NCBI RefSeq assembly: GCF_900156335.1
Contig: NZ_FTMZ01000032.1
Span: 1 to 41,631 of the forward strand
DNA length: 41,631 bases
Source: Sphaerotilus natans
GTDB taxonomy: Bacteria > Pseudomonadota > Gammaproteobacteria > Burkholderiales > Burkholderiaceae_C
Direction: 5' to 3'
How positions within the stretch are numbered: the stretch's first letter is position 1; every line of letters begins with the position of its first letter. A model generated the notes under the pieces. It ran no database searches and was not told the origin of the DNA. It saw only the letters and a list, made by a program, of their open reading frames with translations. This document shows positions 8,182 through 16,527 of the stretch, piece by piece. The translations under genes and the position numbers were made by a program.

Positions 8182-8607
8182 GTGACCGCCCTCGATCTCA
8201 CCCCCCTGTCGCGTGCCCTGGCTTCGCTCCAGCGCGGCCTCACCCGCTGGCAAGCCACGCCGGACGACGAGGAGCTGCGCGACGCCTGCATTCAGCGCTT
8301 CGAGTTCACCTTCGAGCTGAGCTGGAAGATGCTCAAGCGGCGGCTGGAGCTGGATCTGCCCAATGCGGCGGAGGTGGACGCGATGAGCTTTCGGGCGCTC
8401 ATCCGGGCCGGGGCGGAGCAGGGGCTGATCGGCGAGGTCGCGCCGTGGTGGGTCTACCGCGACAAGCGCAACATCACCTCGCACACCTACGACGCCCGCA
8501 AGGCGGCCGAGGTCGCCGCCGTGCTGCCCGCCTTCGCGCTGGATGCGCAGGCGCTGCTGGAGGCCCTGCAGCGGCGTGGCGGCGACGAAGGGACGCACGA
8601 TGCCTGA
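8182..8607 (+). CDS. hepT: HEPN-domain toxin of a HEPN/MNT pair (HI0074-like)
   Basis: A 141-residue all-alpha HEPN protein, often annotated 'nucleotidyltransferase substrate-binding protein'. In type VII toxin-antitoxin pairs such proteins are RNases held inactive by AMPylation from the partner. GTG 8182 is chosen because AAGGAG (8171-8176) lies 5 nt upstream. The active motif R-N-x3-H is visible at residues 96-101 (RDKRNITSHTY), along with the family signature FEFTFELSWKMLKRRL (~residues 40-55). The gene overlaps the downstream MNT gene by 8 nt. Both genes look intact. Confidence 0.88.
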   Translation: MTALDLTPLSRALASLQRGLTRWQATPDDEELRDACIQRFEFTFELSWKMLKRRLELDLPNAAEVDAMSFRALIRAGAEQGLIGEVAPWWVYRDKRNITSHTYDARKAAEVAAVLPAFALDAQALLEALQRRGGDEGTHDA

Positions 8608-8926
8608 GGCCTTGCTGCCGCCGATCCATTTGTCGCCGGCCGATCGGGCCCTGCTGCTCGCGCTGCTGGCGCGGCACCTGCCCGGCGTGGCCGTCCGGGT
8701 CTTCGGTTCGCGTGTGGCGGGCTGGCCTGCCAGCCGGGGGGTCAAGCCGCACTCCGACCTGGACCTGGCCGTGGCGGGACAGCCGGCCGACCTGGCCCTG
8801 GCGTCTCTGCGTGCAGACTTGGAGGACAGCGATCTTCCATGGCGGGTCGAGGTGTGCGTGCTCGATGAGCTGCCCGCGTCGCTGCAGGGTCTGATTGCCA
8901 CGCATGGCGTGGTGCTGAATCCCTGA
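8600..8926 (+). CDS. mntA: MNT-type minimal nucleotidyltransferase antitoxin
   Basis: A 108-residue protein with the polymerase-beta-type nucleotidyltransferase core: G36-S37-R38 (VRVFGSRVAGW) and the metal-binding pair D53-x-D55 (HSDLDLAVAG). A third acidic position is expected in RVEVCVLDEL. Known members add AMP to a residue of the HEPN partner and neutralise it. The ATG at 8600 lies inside the end of the HEPN gene and has GAAGGGA upstream. The insert between GS and DxD is a few residues longer than in most family members but keeps the motif. Confidence 0.88.
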   Translation: MPEALLPPIHLSPADRALLLALLARHLPGVAVRVFGSRVAGWPASRGVKPHSDLDLAVAGQPADLALASLRADLEDSDLPWRVEVCVLDELPASLQGLIATHGVVLNP

Positions 8927-9135
8927 TCGCTTCCTTGCGGTTGGCCCGCTGCTGGTTCACCGCCTGCCTGATCGACGGTCCCCTATACCGGCTTCCTGTG
9001 GCGCATGGTGTGGATGACTGGGCTGACCCCTGAGTTCGAGCCGCTTGCTCCGACCGCCGAGTCGCGGGTATTGCCTGCCGGCGAGCCGCTGCGCTCAAGA
9101 CGCTGCGCGGCTATGCCACTGGGGGTCAAAAATCG

Positions 9136-9864
9136 GTGCACGAGGTTTGGCTGACCGAGGCCGAGAAGCGTCGCATGCTCGACGATATCGTCTGGCTTAT
9201 CGACGACAGCACCGACCGGTTCTTCCTGCTGAGTCTGGCCGAAGCGGGGGTCAGCACCGTGCCGCTGAGCTCGTGCACCGGGCGCCGCGTGGCGATCGTG
9301 CTCGGCCCGGCCCACAACGAGGCCACGGTACGCTTGGCCCAGGCGCAGCGGGGGATGGATCCCGGCTGGTGTGTCGCCTGGGCGCGGACGGTGGTGCAGG
9401 TCAAGCTGCGACAGGCAGGCCCGCGCGTACTTCGCCGGCCGCCTGGCCGCGGTGCTGCCGCCGGCGCTGGGCTTTGCCGGACGCAACCGGCGCCCGCCGC
9501 GCTCGATCCGCTGCTGGGCTTCTACCACCGCCGTGCCTTCGGTCGCGAGTCGCTGGCCAGCGACCTGATCGAGCTGCTGCGCGCCGAGATCGACCCCTGG
9601 GTGGCGGCGCTGCTGCGCGACCGCACGCTGCGCGAGGACCACCTCACCCTGCCAGAGGAATCCGGCGGCGTCTGCCTGCTCAGCACGGCAGGTCGCCAGA
9701 TCTTCTACGCCCGCTGGGCTGGAGAAGCGGCAAGCCCGCCGCGATGCTGGTTACGGTGGCGCAGTACGGCCGTGGCGCGCGTGCTGCATGCGCAGGGCCT
9801 GGCCTCTGCCCGGGTGGCCGCCCATCTGTCCGACGATGGCATCGAGCTGCATCGGAGAACCTGA
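9136..9864 (+). pseudogene. cas1: Cas1 CRISPR adaptation integrase, frameshifted remnant
   Basis: Several Cas1 blocks appear in order but in different frames. The blocks are RFFLLSLAEAGVSTVPLS and VLGPAHNEATVRLAQAQ near the start, then (frame change ~9412) ARAYFAGRLAAVLPPALGF and GRNRRPP (the RNRRPP hallmark). A second frame change (~9500) leads to LDPLLGFYHRRAFGRESLAS and DLIELLRAEIDPWV, which hold the expected catalytic His and acidic residues. The central 'NALLSxGYxLL' helix between RNRRPP and LDPLLGF is missing, so there is a deletion as well as frameshifts. The protein cannot be functional. It is followed after 2 nt by a decayed cas2, the normal adaptation-module order. Confidence 0.78.
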
Positions 9865-9866
9865 CC

Positions 9867-10176
9867 ATGAGCCTGCACCATCCCATTCGCGATGTACATC
9901 GCGGCCTGCGGGTGCTGCGCTTCATGAAGGATCAGGGCCTGCCGCTGCAGTACAGCGTGTTCGTCGGCGGCCCGCATGCACCAACTGCTGCGCAAGCTCC
10001 AAGCGCTGATCGCTCCGGGCGTCGACGATGTTCGCGTCTACCGCTGGCCCGAGCACGCCGAGGCCCACGAGTTCGGCTGCCCCCGGGTGCCTGACGGGAT
10101 CGTGATCCGCACCTGCGACCTTGCGCCACCGCTTACCCACCCCAGGGCTCGAGTCGTGGCCATTCCGGTGGCATGA
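9867..10176 (+). pseudogene. cas2: Cas2 remnant, frameshifted
   Basis: The frame from ATG 9867 gives MSLHHPIRDVHRGLRVLRF and then PLQYSVFVGG, matching the Cas2 pattern 'R...vlr.mk....QYSVF.G'. The usual leading strand with the catalytic-site Asp (YDI) has been lost. After a frameshift near 9972 the rest follows: MHQLLRKLQALIAPGVDDVR, then VYRWPEHAEAHEFG and PDGIVI up to 10176. This matches the Cas2 C-terminal half (DDVRIY). No CRISPR repeats were seen on either side. Confidence 0.72.
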
Positions 10177-10231
10177 ACCGTGGTGCCAACGCAGATCTCA
10201 GAACTGACGGAATTGGACCGAAAGACACAGC

Positions 10232-10906
10232 ATGAAAAAAGGCTCTGCATTCATCTACCCCTGCGCTGGCTCGGACGTGGTCGGGCCCATCGAGCACTTT
10301 GGGCAGCAGATGGAGACCTTCGTCTTTGTCGACATCCGGTATCAATTCAGCCGTTTCGAGGTCAGAAAGCCCGCTGGATGGCATGAAGATCCGGACTCGG
10401 TCCTCATCGAGGGACCGCTGCGCAGCGGCATCAGTCCCGTCTTCCTCGACGGGCAAAGACACTACCGCCACATCAAGCCTGCCTGGAGGCACAGCCAGTA
10501 TGTCCACGCGGCCACCGGGCGGACAATCGATGTCGTCTTTCGGCGTGGCTTCGGTCAGTACGCCTTGCACGAAATGCCCGACGAGTCCCTGGGGGTCTTC
10601 TTTCATCGCGGCGACAGCCTGGGAGAGGGTGGGTCCGGCGTCTTCTTTCTTGCCAACCGGCACAAGCACCATGCGCCGCTGTCGAATCTTCTGGACGTGA
10701 TCAAGCGCAAAGTGGCGTATCCGGCACTCATCGTCTCCGACGGATCGAACACGTCGATCCGGGCGCTGCAGGCGGCGGGTCACGGCGACACTTCGGTGCA
10801 GGTGTTCTTTCGCCACGGGCTGAGATGGGAGCGCGTCCGAACGCTGAACCGCGGGTCCGTGGTGTGGCGAGTCGAGCTGTCGCCTGCGGACGACCCACCT
10901 CCATGA
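10232..10906 (+). CDS. Unrecognised 224-residue protein
   Basis: I do not recognise the family. The protein starts MKKGSAFIYPCAGSDVVGPI at ATG 10232 and is soluble-looking, with no signal peptide or membrane segment. It has a predicted alternation of strands and helices and several conserved-looking blocks: YPCAGSD near the N-terminus, IDVVFRRGFGQYAL in the middle, and KRKVAYPALIVSDGSN followed by TSIRALQ. The last could be a nucleotide- or phosphate-binding loop by its Asp-Gly-Ser-Asn pattern, but this is speculative. It sits alone between the cas remnants and a terminator and reads like a coding gene throughout. Confidence 0.65.
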   Translation: MKKGSAFIYPCAGSDVVGPIEHFGQQMETFVFVDIRYQFSRFEVRKPAGWHEDPDSVLIEGPLRSGISPVFLDGQRHYRHIKPAWRHSQYVHAATGRTIDVVFRRGFGQYALHEMPDESLGVFFHRGDSLGEGGSGVFFLANRHKHHAPLSNLLDVIKRKVAYPALIVSDGSNTSIRALQAAGHGDTSVQVFFRHGLRWERVRTLNRGSVVWRVELSPADDPPP

Positions 10907-10924
10907 GTTGAAGAGATCTTCCGA

Positions 10925-10962
10925 AACCCGCTTCTCGGCGACGAGAGCGGGTTGTGCTTTTT
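10925..10962 (+). terminator. Rho-independent terminator after the 224-residue gene
   Basis: The arms AACCCGCTTCTCG (10925-10937) and CGAGAGCGGGTT (10942-10953) pair with one bulged base across a GCGA tetraloop. They are followed by GTGCTTTTT. The hairpin lies 18 bp after the stop codon of the preceding gene and separates it from the WYL-operon region. Confidence 0.82.
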
Positions 10963-11125
10963 CTGGCGGGCGGGTCTGGCGGCAACGTTGCGGCGCAGGG
11001 CACACGGGCTGACGGGCAAAGACACTGTGCTGCCACCCCCACCGATCCGCTTCAGCGGCTCCGGGTGACGGTCGAATTCATCGGTGCGGCGCTGACGGCT
11101 TTTTCGGGCCTCATCGACCGACCGT

Positions 11126-11141
11126 GACCCGCACGCGGGTC
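11126..11141. promoter_or_regulatory. Short palindrome upstream of the WYL regulator
   Basis: GACCCG-CACG-CGGGTC is a perfect 6-bp inverted repeat with a 4-bp centre, 31 bp before the WYL start codon. WYL regulators often bind their own upstream region, so it could be an operator. It differs from the repeat downstream of the gene (12258-12280), and GC-rich DNA produces such palindromes by chance. Confidence 0.3.
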
Positions 11142-11172
11142 GTGCCCCCTGCCTTCCCGACCGATCGCCGCC

Positions 11173-12246
11173 ATGCCCGCGCAATCCAAGCCCAAGACCC
11201 TGACCCGACTGCTCGACCTGCTGCAGGCCATTCCCAGGCGTTCCTATGTGTCGGCACAGACGCTGCACACACGGCTGGCCGAGCGAGGTCATGTCGTGAC
11301 GATCCGCTCGGTCCAGCGAGACCTGCAGATGCTGCGCGAGCACTTTCCGCTGGAAGTCAACGAGAACAGCAAGCCGCACAGCTGGCGGTGGGGTGTCGAG
11401 GCAGACCAGGGCATTGGTGGCATGAATGCCCACGAGGCGCTGATGGTGGCGCTGGCGGAAAAGCACCTGCGCACCGCACTGCCCGGCCACATGGCCGACA
11501 GCTTCGAGACCGTCTTCGAGGAGGCTCGCCGGCAGCTCAAGAAGATCGACGGGCCGGCGGGCATGCCGCGCTGGGTGGACAAGGTGCGGGTGGTCTCACC
11601 GGGGTTGATGCAGTTGGCGCCGGAAGTGGACGACAGGATCCACAACATCCTCTCCCACGCGCTGCTGAAGGGCGAGCAGGTCGAGGTCTATTACGCACGG
11701 GTGTCACCGATCACCCCGGATCGGGTGCACTCACAGCGCTACATCCTTCATCCGCTGGGCATGGTGCTGCGCGGCAGCATCACCTATCTGATCGCCTCCC
11801 AGGGCTGGCGCAAGCCCCCCGGCTTCTACGCGCTGCACCGGTTTCGCCGGGCCCGCTCGACGGGGCAGCCGGTCATCCTGCCTGACCCCGAATGGACGCT
11901 GGACGGCTGGCTCGCCAGCGGTCAGGCCCAGTTCGGCATGCGCCCGAACGATCCGCCCCTGAACCTGTCCCTGGCCTGCTCCCAGATGATGGCCAACATG
12001 CTGCGGGAAGCCCCCCTCGGGCCGGATCAGGAGATCGAGTCCATGCACGACGGCCGCCGCCATGTGCAGGTGACGGTGGCCGATACCTGGGAGCTGCGCT
12101 GGTGGCTGCTCGGCCGGTCCGCGGACGTGCAGGTGCTGGCGCCATCGGCGCTGTGCGAGGACATCCGCCAGGGCCTGAAGCAGGCGCTCGACATCTACGA
12201 CGGTCAGTTCGTGATGCCGTTCACGGAGCGATTCGAGCCCGATTGA
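11173..12246 (+). CDS. WYL-domain transcriptional regulator (YafY/BrxR-like)
   Basis: A 357-residue regulator. Residues ~8-70 form a winged helix-turn-helix (LTRLLDLLQAIPRR, TLHTRLAERGHVVTIRSVQRDLQMLREHFPL). Residues ~160-240 form the WYL ligand-sensing domain (ALLKGEQVEVYYAR, RYILHPLGMVLRGSITYLIA, FYALHRFRRA), with TYLIA at the WYL position. A C-terminal WCX-like extension follows (VQVTVADTWELRWWLLG, DVQVLAP). Such proteins commonly repress defence genes until infection signals bind. It is the first gene of a same-strand cluster, and an inverted repeat lies in the 53-bp gap before the next operon. The ATG at 11173 lacks a strong ribosome-binding site. Confidence 0.88.
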   Translation: MPAQSKPKTLTRLLDLLQAIPRRSYVSAQTLHTRLAERGHVVTIRSVQRDLQMLREHFPLEVNENSKPHSWRWGVEADQGIGGMNAHEALMVALAEKHLRTALPGHMADSFETVFEEARRQLKKIDGPAGMPRWVDKVRVVSPGLMQLAPEVDDRIHNILSHALLKGEQVEVYYARVSPITPDRVHSQRYILHPLGMVLRGSITYLIASQGWRKPPGFYALHRFRRARSTGQPVILPDPEWTLDGWLASGQAQFGMRPNDPPLNLSLACSQMMANMLREAPLGPDQEIESMHDGRRHVQVTVADTWELRWWLLGRSADVQVLAPSALCEDIRQGLKQALDIYDGQFVMPFTERFEPD

Positions 12247-12257
12247 GGCGCGCATCG

Positions 12258-12280
12258 GGTGCGACGTGTTCTGTCGCACC
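12258..12280. promoter_or_regulatory. Inverted repeat between the WYL gene and the AAA operon (possible operator)
   Basis: The perfect 8-bp arms GGTGCGAC (12258-12265) and GTCGCACC (12273-12280) flank a 7-bp centre, GTGTTCT. The repeat sits 11 bp after the WYL stop codon and 19-43 bp before the candidate starts of the AAA gene. There is no T-run after it, so it is less likely to be a terminator. Dyad operators of this size suit a dimeric winged-helix protein such as the adjacent WYL regulator. Confidence 0.5.
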
Positions 12281-12323
12281 TCTGCAGACACTGACACATA
12301 TGGACACATCAGCGGATCGCACG

Positions 12324-14471
12324 ATGAACACGAACGCAGACGGCCTCACCTTCATCAAAGTGGCGAGTCTTGGGCTCGACGAGCGTTATGCGCCCGTGCT
12401 GGAGCTCTGGATCCTGCGCATCCTGTTCTCGCTGGACGATGTCGAGCAACAGCTCCGGGACAGCCTTGCTGAGCTGCCCGTCGGTGATGGCGACAGCGAC
12501 GAGGGCGCACAGGCGCCGCGCATCGAGCGGGCGATCACCGCGCTGAAGGAGGCCCACGCCCGGCTCGAAGCCCTTGCGCCCCAACTGCCTGATGACACCA
12601 CGCTGGCGATCAACATCGCCCGCCTTGGCGATCGCTTCGGCCTGACAGCGGTCGAGCGCGAACTGCTGCACTTCGTCGTGCTGCAGCGCCTGTGCAGCCA
12701 ACTGCATGAGATGCTCAACGCCGCAGGCGAGTTGAACCGGATACAGACCGTGCGTCTGCTGTCGACGGGCCTGTCGCGGTCGATGGCCGACATTCAGCAG
12801 GCGCTCAGTGCCACGTCGCGGCTGTGTCGCTGCGCGCTGCTGACGATGGACGATGCTCGCTCGTACACCTTCGAGTTCAAGATCGACCTGCCGAGCGGCC
12901 TGACGGAAGCGCTGTGGGTCGAGAACAAGGATCTGATCGATCTGTTCCCGAACGCCGTCACCCCGGCGCCTGCATCGCCCCTGGGTCTGGATGACTTCGC
13001 TCATCTGCGCGAGAACCTGGTCGTCCTGTCGACCTATCTGGAGGCGGCCGTGCGCCAGGGCCGCCGCGGCATCAACATCCTGATCCACGGGCGATCCGGC
13101 ACGGGCAAGACCGAACTGGCCCGTGTGCTGGCACAGGCGGCCGGACTGCAGGCCCTGGAGATCCCCGTGCGCCAGCCCGACGGCAAGCCGCATGGCGGCA
13201 AGGCCCGCTTCGAATCCTTCCGCTTCGCGCAGAACCTGCTGAGCGGCACGACCCCCGCAGCGCTGATCTTCGATGAGGTCGACGATGTCTTCGAGTACTG
13301 GTCGAGTGATCGTCAGGGGCGTCACAGCAACAGCAGCGGCATCAAGGGCTGGGTCAACCATGCGCTCGAGCACAACCCGGTGCCGACCTTCTGGCTGACC
13401 AACGATCTGCAGGGGCTGGACTTCGCCTATCGGCGCCGTTTCGACTATGTGCTGGAGATGGAGGTGCCGCCGCAGGCGGTGCGCCGGCGCATGCTGGAGC
13501 GGCATCTTCAGACCCATGCCTTGCCGCTGCCACCCGCCTGGATCGAGCAGGCATCGCGCCACGAAGGTCTGGCGCCAGGGCTCATCGAACGCGCGGTACG
13601 CGTCTGTGCCACGGTGGCCGGGACCGAGTCCTGCAGCCTGGGGCCGGAGCAGATCCTCACCCAGGTCATGAACAACACCCTGCATGCCATGCAGATGGAC
13701 CGTCTGCCGTCCCGCTCCGCCGCCCAGGGCGCATACCGGATCGACTGGCTGCACGCCGACACCGACCTGCAGAGGCTGCGCGACGGCCTGGTGCGCGAGG
13801 GGGCAGGCCGGCTCTGCTTCTGGGGCCTCCCCGGCACGGGCAAGACCGAGTTCGGCCGGCACCTGGCCCGCGAGGTCGGCCGGCCCTTGCTGGTGCGGCG
13901 TGCCTCGGATCTGCTGTCGCCCTATGTCGGTGTGGCCGAGCGGCAGATCGCACAGATGTTCGATCAGGCCCGGCGCGAAGGCGCAGTGCTGTTGCTCGAC
14001 GAGGCCGACAGCTTCCTGATGGATCGTCGCGGTGCGCAGCGGTCCTGGGAAATCACGCAGGTCAACGAGATGCTGACCCAGATGGAAGCCTTCGATGGCG
14101 TCTTCATCGCCTCCACCAACCTGATCGATCAGGTCGACCGTGCGGCCCTGCGCCGCTTCGATGTCTGCATCCGCTTCGGTCCGCTGAAGCCGACCCAGGC
14201 GCGCGAGATGCTGCAGGACCTGGCTCAGCATTGGGGTTGGTCGGTCGACGAAACCTGCCTGGCCCGGGTGGCGGCGCTGGAGGAACTCACGCCCGGCGAC
14301 TTTGCCTCGGTGCGGCGTGGCGGCCGGCTGAGTGCGCCTCGCGATGTCCAGGATCTGGTCCAGCGTCTGGCGCAGATCTGCGAGATGCGTCAGGGCCGCA
14401 GTCACCGGGGCATCGGTTTTCTGGGCCCGCTGGAACGTGGTGCCAGCCCGATGCAGGAGATGCTGTCGTGA
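12324..14471 (+). CDS. Double AAA+ ATPase (Cdc48/SpoVK-like), first gene of the operon
   Basis: A ~715-residue protein with two AAA+ modules. An N-terminal helical region (~residues 1-230) has no recognised domain. Module 1 has Walker A GRSGTGKTE (~residue 256) and Walker B ALIFDEVDD (~312), followed by FWLTNDLQGLD and RRRFDYVLEM. Module 2 has Walker A GLPGTGKTE (~501), Walker B AVLLLDEADSFL (~555), sensor 1 FIASTNL and the arginine-finger region ALRRFDVCIRF. Such proteins remodel or unfold other proteins or nucleic-acid complexes. The start is uncertain: ATG 12324 or the in-frame ATG 12300, eight codons earlier, neither with a good ribosome-binding site. The stop overlaps the sirtuin start (GTGA). 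Confidence 0.87.
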   Translation: MNTNADGLTFIKVASLGLDERYAPVLELWILRILFSLDDVEQQLRDSLAELPVGDGDSDEGAQAPRIERAITALKEAHARLEALAPQLPDDTTLAINIARLGDRFGLTAVERELLHFVVLQRLCSQLHEMLNAAGELNRIQTVRLLSTGLSRSMADIQQALSATSRLCRCALLTMDDARSYTFEFKIDLPSGLTEALWVENKDLIDLFPNAVTPAPASPLGLDDFAHLRENLVVLSTYLEAAVRQGRRGINILIHGRSGTGKTELARVLAQAAGLQALEIPVRQPDGKPHGGKARFESFRFAQNLLSGTTPAALIFDEVDDVFEYWSSDRQGRHSNSSGIKGWVNHALEHNPVPTFWLTNDLQGLDFAYRRRFDYVLEMEVPPQAVRRRMLERHLQTHALPLPPAWIEQASRHEGLAPGLIERAVRVCATVAGTESCSLGPEQILTQVMNNTLHAMQMDRLPSRSAAQGAYRIDWLHADTDLQRLRDGLVREGAGRLCFWGLPGTGKTEFGRHLAREVGRPLLVRRASDLLSPYVGVAERQIAQMFDQARREGAVLLLDEADSFLMDRRGAQRSWEITQVNEMLTQMEAFDGVFIASTNLIDQVDRAALRRFDVCIRFGPLKPTQAREMLQDLAQHWGWSVDETCLARVAALEELTPGDFASVRRGGRLSAPRDVQDLVQRLAQICEMRQGRSHRGIGFLGPLERGASPMQEMLS

Positions 14472-15325
14472 CCGATCTCGATCTTCTTCTGCCTCTGATC
14501 GACGACGTCGCCCAGCAGATCCATGCGGCAGACGCCCTGGTGATTGCCGCCGGCGCCGGTCTGGGTGTCGATTCCGGCCTGCCTGACTTCCGTGGCACTC
14601 GGGGTTTCTGGCGCGCCTATCCGGCACTGGGGCGCCAGCGCCTGCGCTTCCAGGACATCGCCAGTCCGGCGGCTTTCCGCCGTGATGCGCGTATAGCCTG
14701 GGGCTTCTACGGCCATCGCCTGGCGCTGTACCGCCAGACCGTGCCGCACGAGGGCTTTGCGCTGCTGAAGCGCTGGATGGCCGAACGGGCGCTGGGCGGG
14801 CGGGTCTTCACCTCGAATGTCGATGGGCAGTTTCAGCGGGCTGGCCTGCCACACGTGCATGAATGCCATGGCTCGATCCACCTGCTGCAGTGCAGTCGCC
14901 CCTGCGGCGAGCGGGTCTGGTCGGCCGACAGCGTCCAGCCCGAGGTGGACGAGGCCCAGTGCCGGCTGATCAGCGAGCTGCCGCGCTGTCCGGACTGCGG
15001 TGCGGTGGCGCGGCCGGCCATCCTGATGTTCGACGATGCCGCCTGGGTCGAGACGCCTTTCGAGCGCCAGGCCGACGCGCTGGACGACTGGCTGACGCAG
15101 GTCCGGGGCTGCCGCCTGGTGGTGCTCGAGATCGGCGCGGGCTCGGCCATCGTTTCGGTGCGCAGCTTTGCCCAGCGCCTGTCCAGGGGGCCCGGGGTGC
15201 GCTGGATCCGGCTCAACCCCGACGGCTCGCGTCTGCCCCCTGGCCACGGGCCCAGCCTGCAAGGCGGTGCGCTGGAGCTGCTGCGCCGCATCCATGAACG
15301 CATGCCGGGACCGATCTCCGCATGA
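14468..15325 (+). CDS. Sir2-family NAD+-dependent protein (sirtuin)
   Basis: A 285-residue sirtuin, full length for the family. The NAD+ loop is GAGLGVDSGLPDFRG (29-43), TSNVDG (115-120) stands for the usual TQNID, and the catalytic His is H134 (ECHGS). Zinc ligands are C142, C146, C174 and C177 (CSRPC...CPDC), and a C-terminal GAGSAI completes the Rossmann fold. With the zinc module kept it resembles deacylase-type sirtuins more than the stripped NADase Sir2 domains of ThsA or DSR. It could act as a deacylase, an ADP-ribosyltransferase or an NADase. GTG 14468 overlaps the AAA stop by 4 nt, indicating translational coupling. Confidence 0.9.
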   Translation: MTDLDLLLPLIDDVAQQIHAADALVIAAGAGLGVDSGLPDFRGTRGFWRAYPALGRQRLRFQDIASPAAFRRDARIAWGFYGHRLALYRQTVPHEGFALLKRWMAERALGGRVFTSNVDGQFQRAGLPHVHECHGSIHLLQCSRPCGERVWSADSVQPEVDEAQCRLISELPRCPDCGAVARPAILMFDDAAWVETPFERQADALDDWLTQVRGCRLVVLEIGAGSAIVSVRSFAQRLSRGPGVRWIRLNPDGSRLPPGHGPSLQGGALELLRRIHERMPGPISA

Positions 15326-15419
15326 GAACGAACGTCAAGCCTGGCGTTCTGAATCCGATGTTTCTCTCGCCCTTTGGCTTCCTTGGGGCGTCACTCGTCA
15401 ACAAAGAAGAGGTGCCTTC

Positions 15420-16508
15420 ATGAGCAACACGATGTCCGATACCCGCCGCTACACGGTGCTGCTGAGCGATCTGACGGCACAGCGGATCCAGCAGTACGCC
15501 CAGGATCTGCGCGCAGACCGAGACCAACCCGGCGCCCGTCTGGCGGACGTGCTGGGCTCCGCAGGCGCACCAGACCACCTGGTTCCCATGCTTCAGGCGT
15601 TGTTCCTGACCCGCAAGCCCCAGATCTTTGCCGAGAGTGCCGTCTGCGGGGATGGCTCCGACTGGTCTCTGCGAGAGCTCGGCCTGCTGGGGGACATCAG
15701 CGTGGCCATGCCGGTGCAGGTGCATGATGACGGCACGCACCGTCAGCCGAACATCCATGCCGAACCGCTCGAGGCGACGCTGCTGTTCACGCCGGGTGCG
15801 CTGCTGGACAACGGCAACTACTGCGCGCCAGCGGATTGGAACGAGGTCGTGCGCGACAACGCACTGCATGGCCCGGGATTCGTCCAGCTCTACGAGCGTC
15901 GGCTGCTGCCGGTGCTGCTGCACGCCGACCAGGAAGCTGCGCGGCGCGGTCGTCGTGCCCTGATCACGGTGCCGGGACTGGGCTGCGGTCAGTTTGCGGG
16001 TGAATTCAAGGGGCAGATCGAACCGCACCTGATCGCAGCACTGAAGGCCTTGCTGCACAAGCATGCCGCACGGCTGACCCATGTGGCGTTGGTGCGCTTC
16101 GATCCCTACAGAAGCACGCCCGACAGCCAAGACCAGTTCGGCGCCACGATGCTCCGGGTCCGTGCGCTCCAGGATCATCCGGACACGCCCCAGCTCTGCG
16201 CGCCCCGCGACTACGAGGAAGCCGGCGACGACTTCTCCGACTGCGACCTGTTCAGCGTGGTGGCCTGGGACCATGTGTCCTGGCCGGGCAACGACTTCTA
16301 CGGGGGTAGTCGCTCCACCGATGACGGCGTGAAAGCGGCTGCCACCACGGCGATGCACCAGATGACCGGCGTCGAAGGGCAGTACGACACGCGCCGCTTC
16401 ATGTACCGGCCGCCGGCCGAATTCACGAACTGGGAAGCCGTGATCAAGAAGAACGGGCTGTGTTTCACCGTCACCGCGGCGCAGGTCTGCGTCCATCCCC
16501 TGGACTGA
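15420..16508 (+). CDS. Unassigned 362-residue protein with a possible macrodomain-like core
   Basis: The ATG at 15420 has AGAAGAGG 8 nt upstream; an alternative ATG is at 15432. Residues ~175-215 read RRALITVPGLGCGQFAGEFKG followed by a helix (PHLIAALKALL) and a strand (THVALVRFDPY). This resembles the 'vPgLGtGqF' phosphate-binding loop and following helix of macro/ADP-ribose-binding proteins. A second block near the C-terminus, WDHVSWPGNDFYGGSR then TDDGVKAAATTAMH, looks strongly conserved and could be a ligand-binding loop. The position between a sirtuin and a phosphatase fits ADP-ribose handling. The assignment is a fold guess, not a motif match; the gene itself is secure. A 94-bp gap precedes it. 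Confidence 0.7.
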   Translation: MSNTMSDTRRYTVLLSDLTAQRIQQYAQDLRADRDQPGARLADVLGSAGAPDHLVPMLQALFLTRKPQIFAESAVCGDGSDWSLRELGLLGDISVAMPVQVHDDGTHRQPNIHAEPLEATLLFTPGALLDNGNYCAPADWNEVVRDNALHGPGFVQLYERRLLPVLLHADQEAARRGRRALITVPGLGCGQFAGEFKGQIEPHLIAALKALLHKHAARLTHVALVRFDPYRSTPDSQDQFGATMLRVRALQDHPDTPQLCAPRDYEEAGDDFSDCDLFSVVAWDHVSWPGNDFYGGSRSTDDGVKAAATTAMHQMTGVEGQYDTRRFMYRPPAEFTNWEAVIKKNGLCFTVTAAQVCVHPLD

Positions 16509-16527
16509 TCCCACGCTGGAGGCACTG

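Noticed and set aside
9005..9148. Short frame MVWMTGLTPEFEPL... before cas1
   Set aside because: Could be the tail of another decayed gene, but it is too short and matches nothing I know.
8927..10231. CRISPR array near the cas1/cas2 remnants
   Set aside because: I looked for regularly spaced direct repeats on both sides and found none.
12258..12280. Terminator after the WYL gene
   Set aside because: The hairpin has no following T-run and the downstream genes continue on the same strand; an operator is more likely.
12309..14627. 772-residue minus-strand frame
   Set aside because: Exact complement of the AAA gene; composition artefact.
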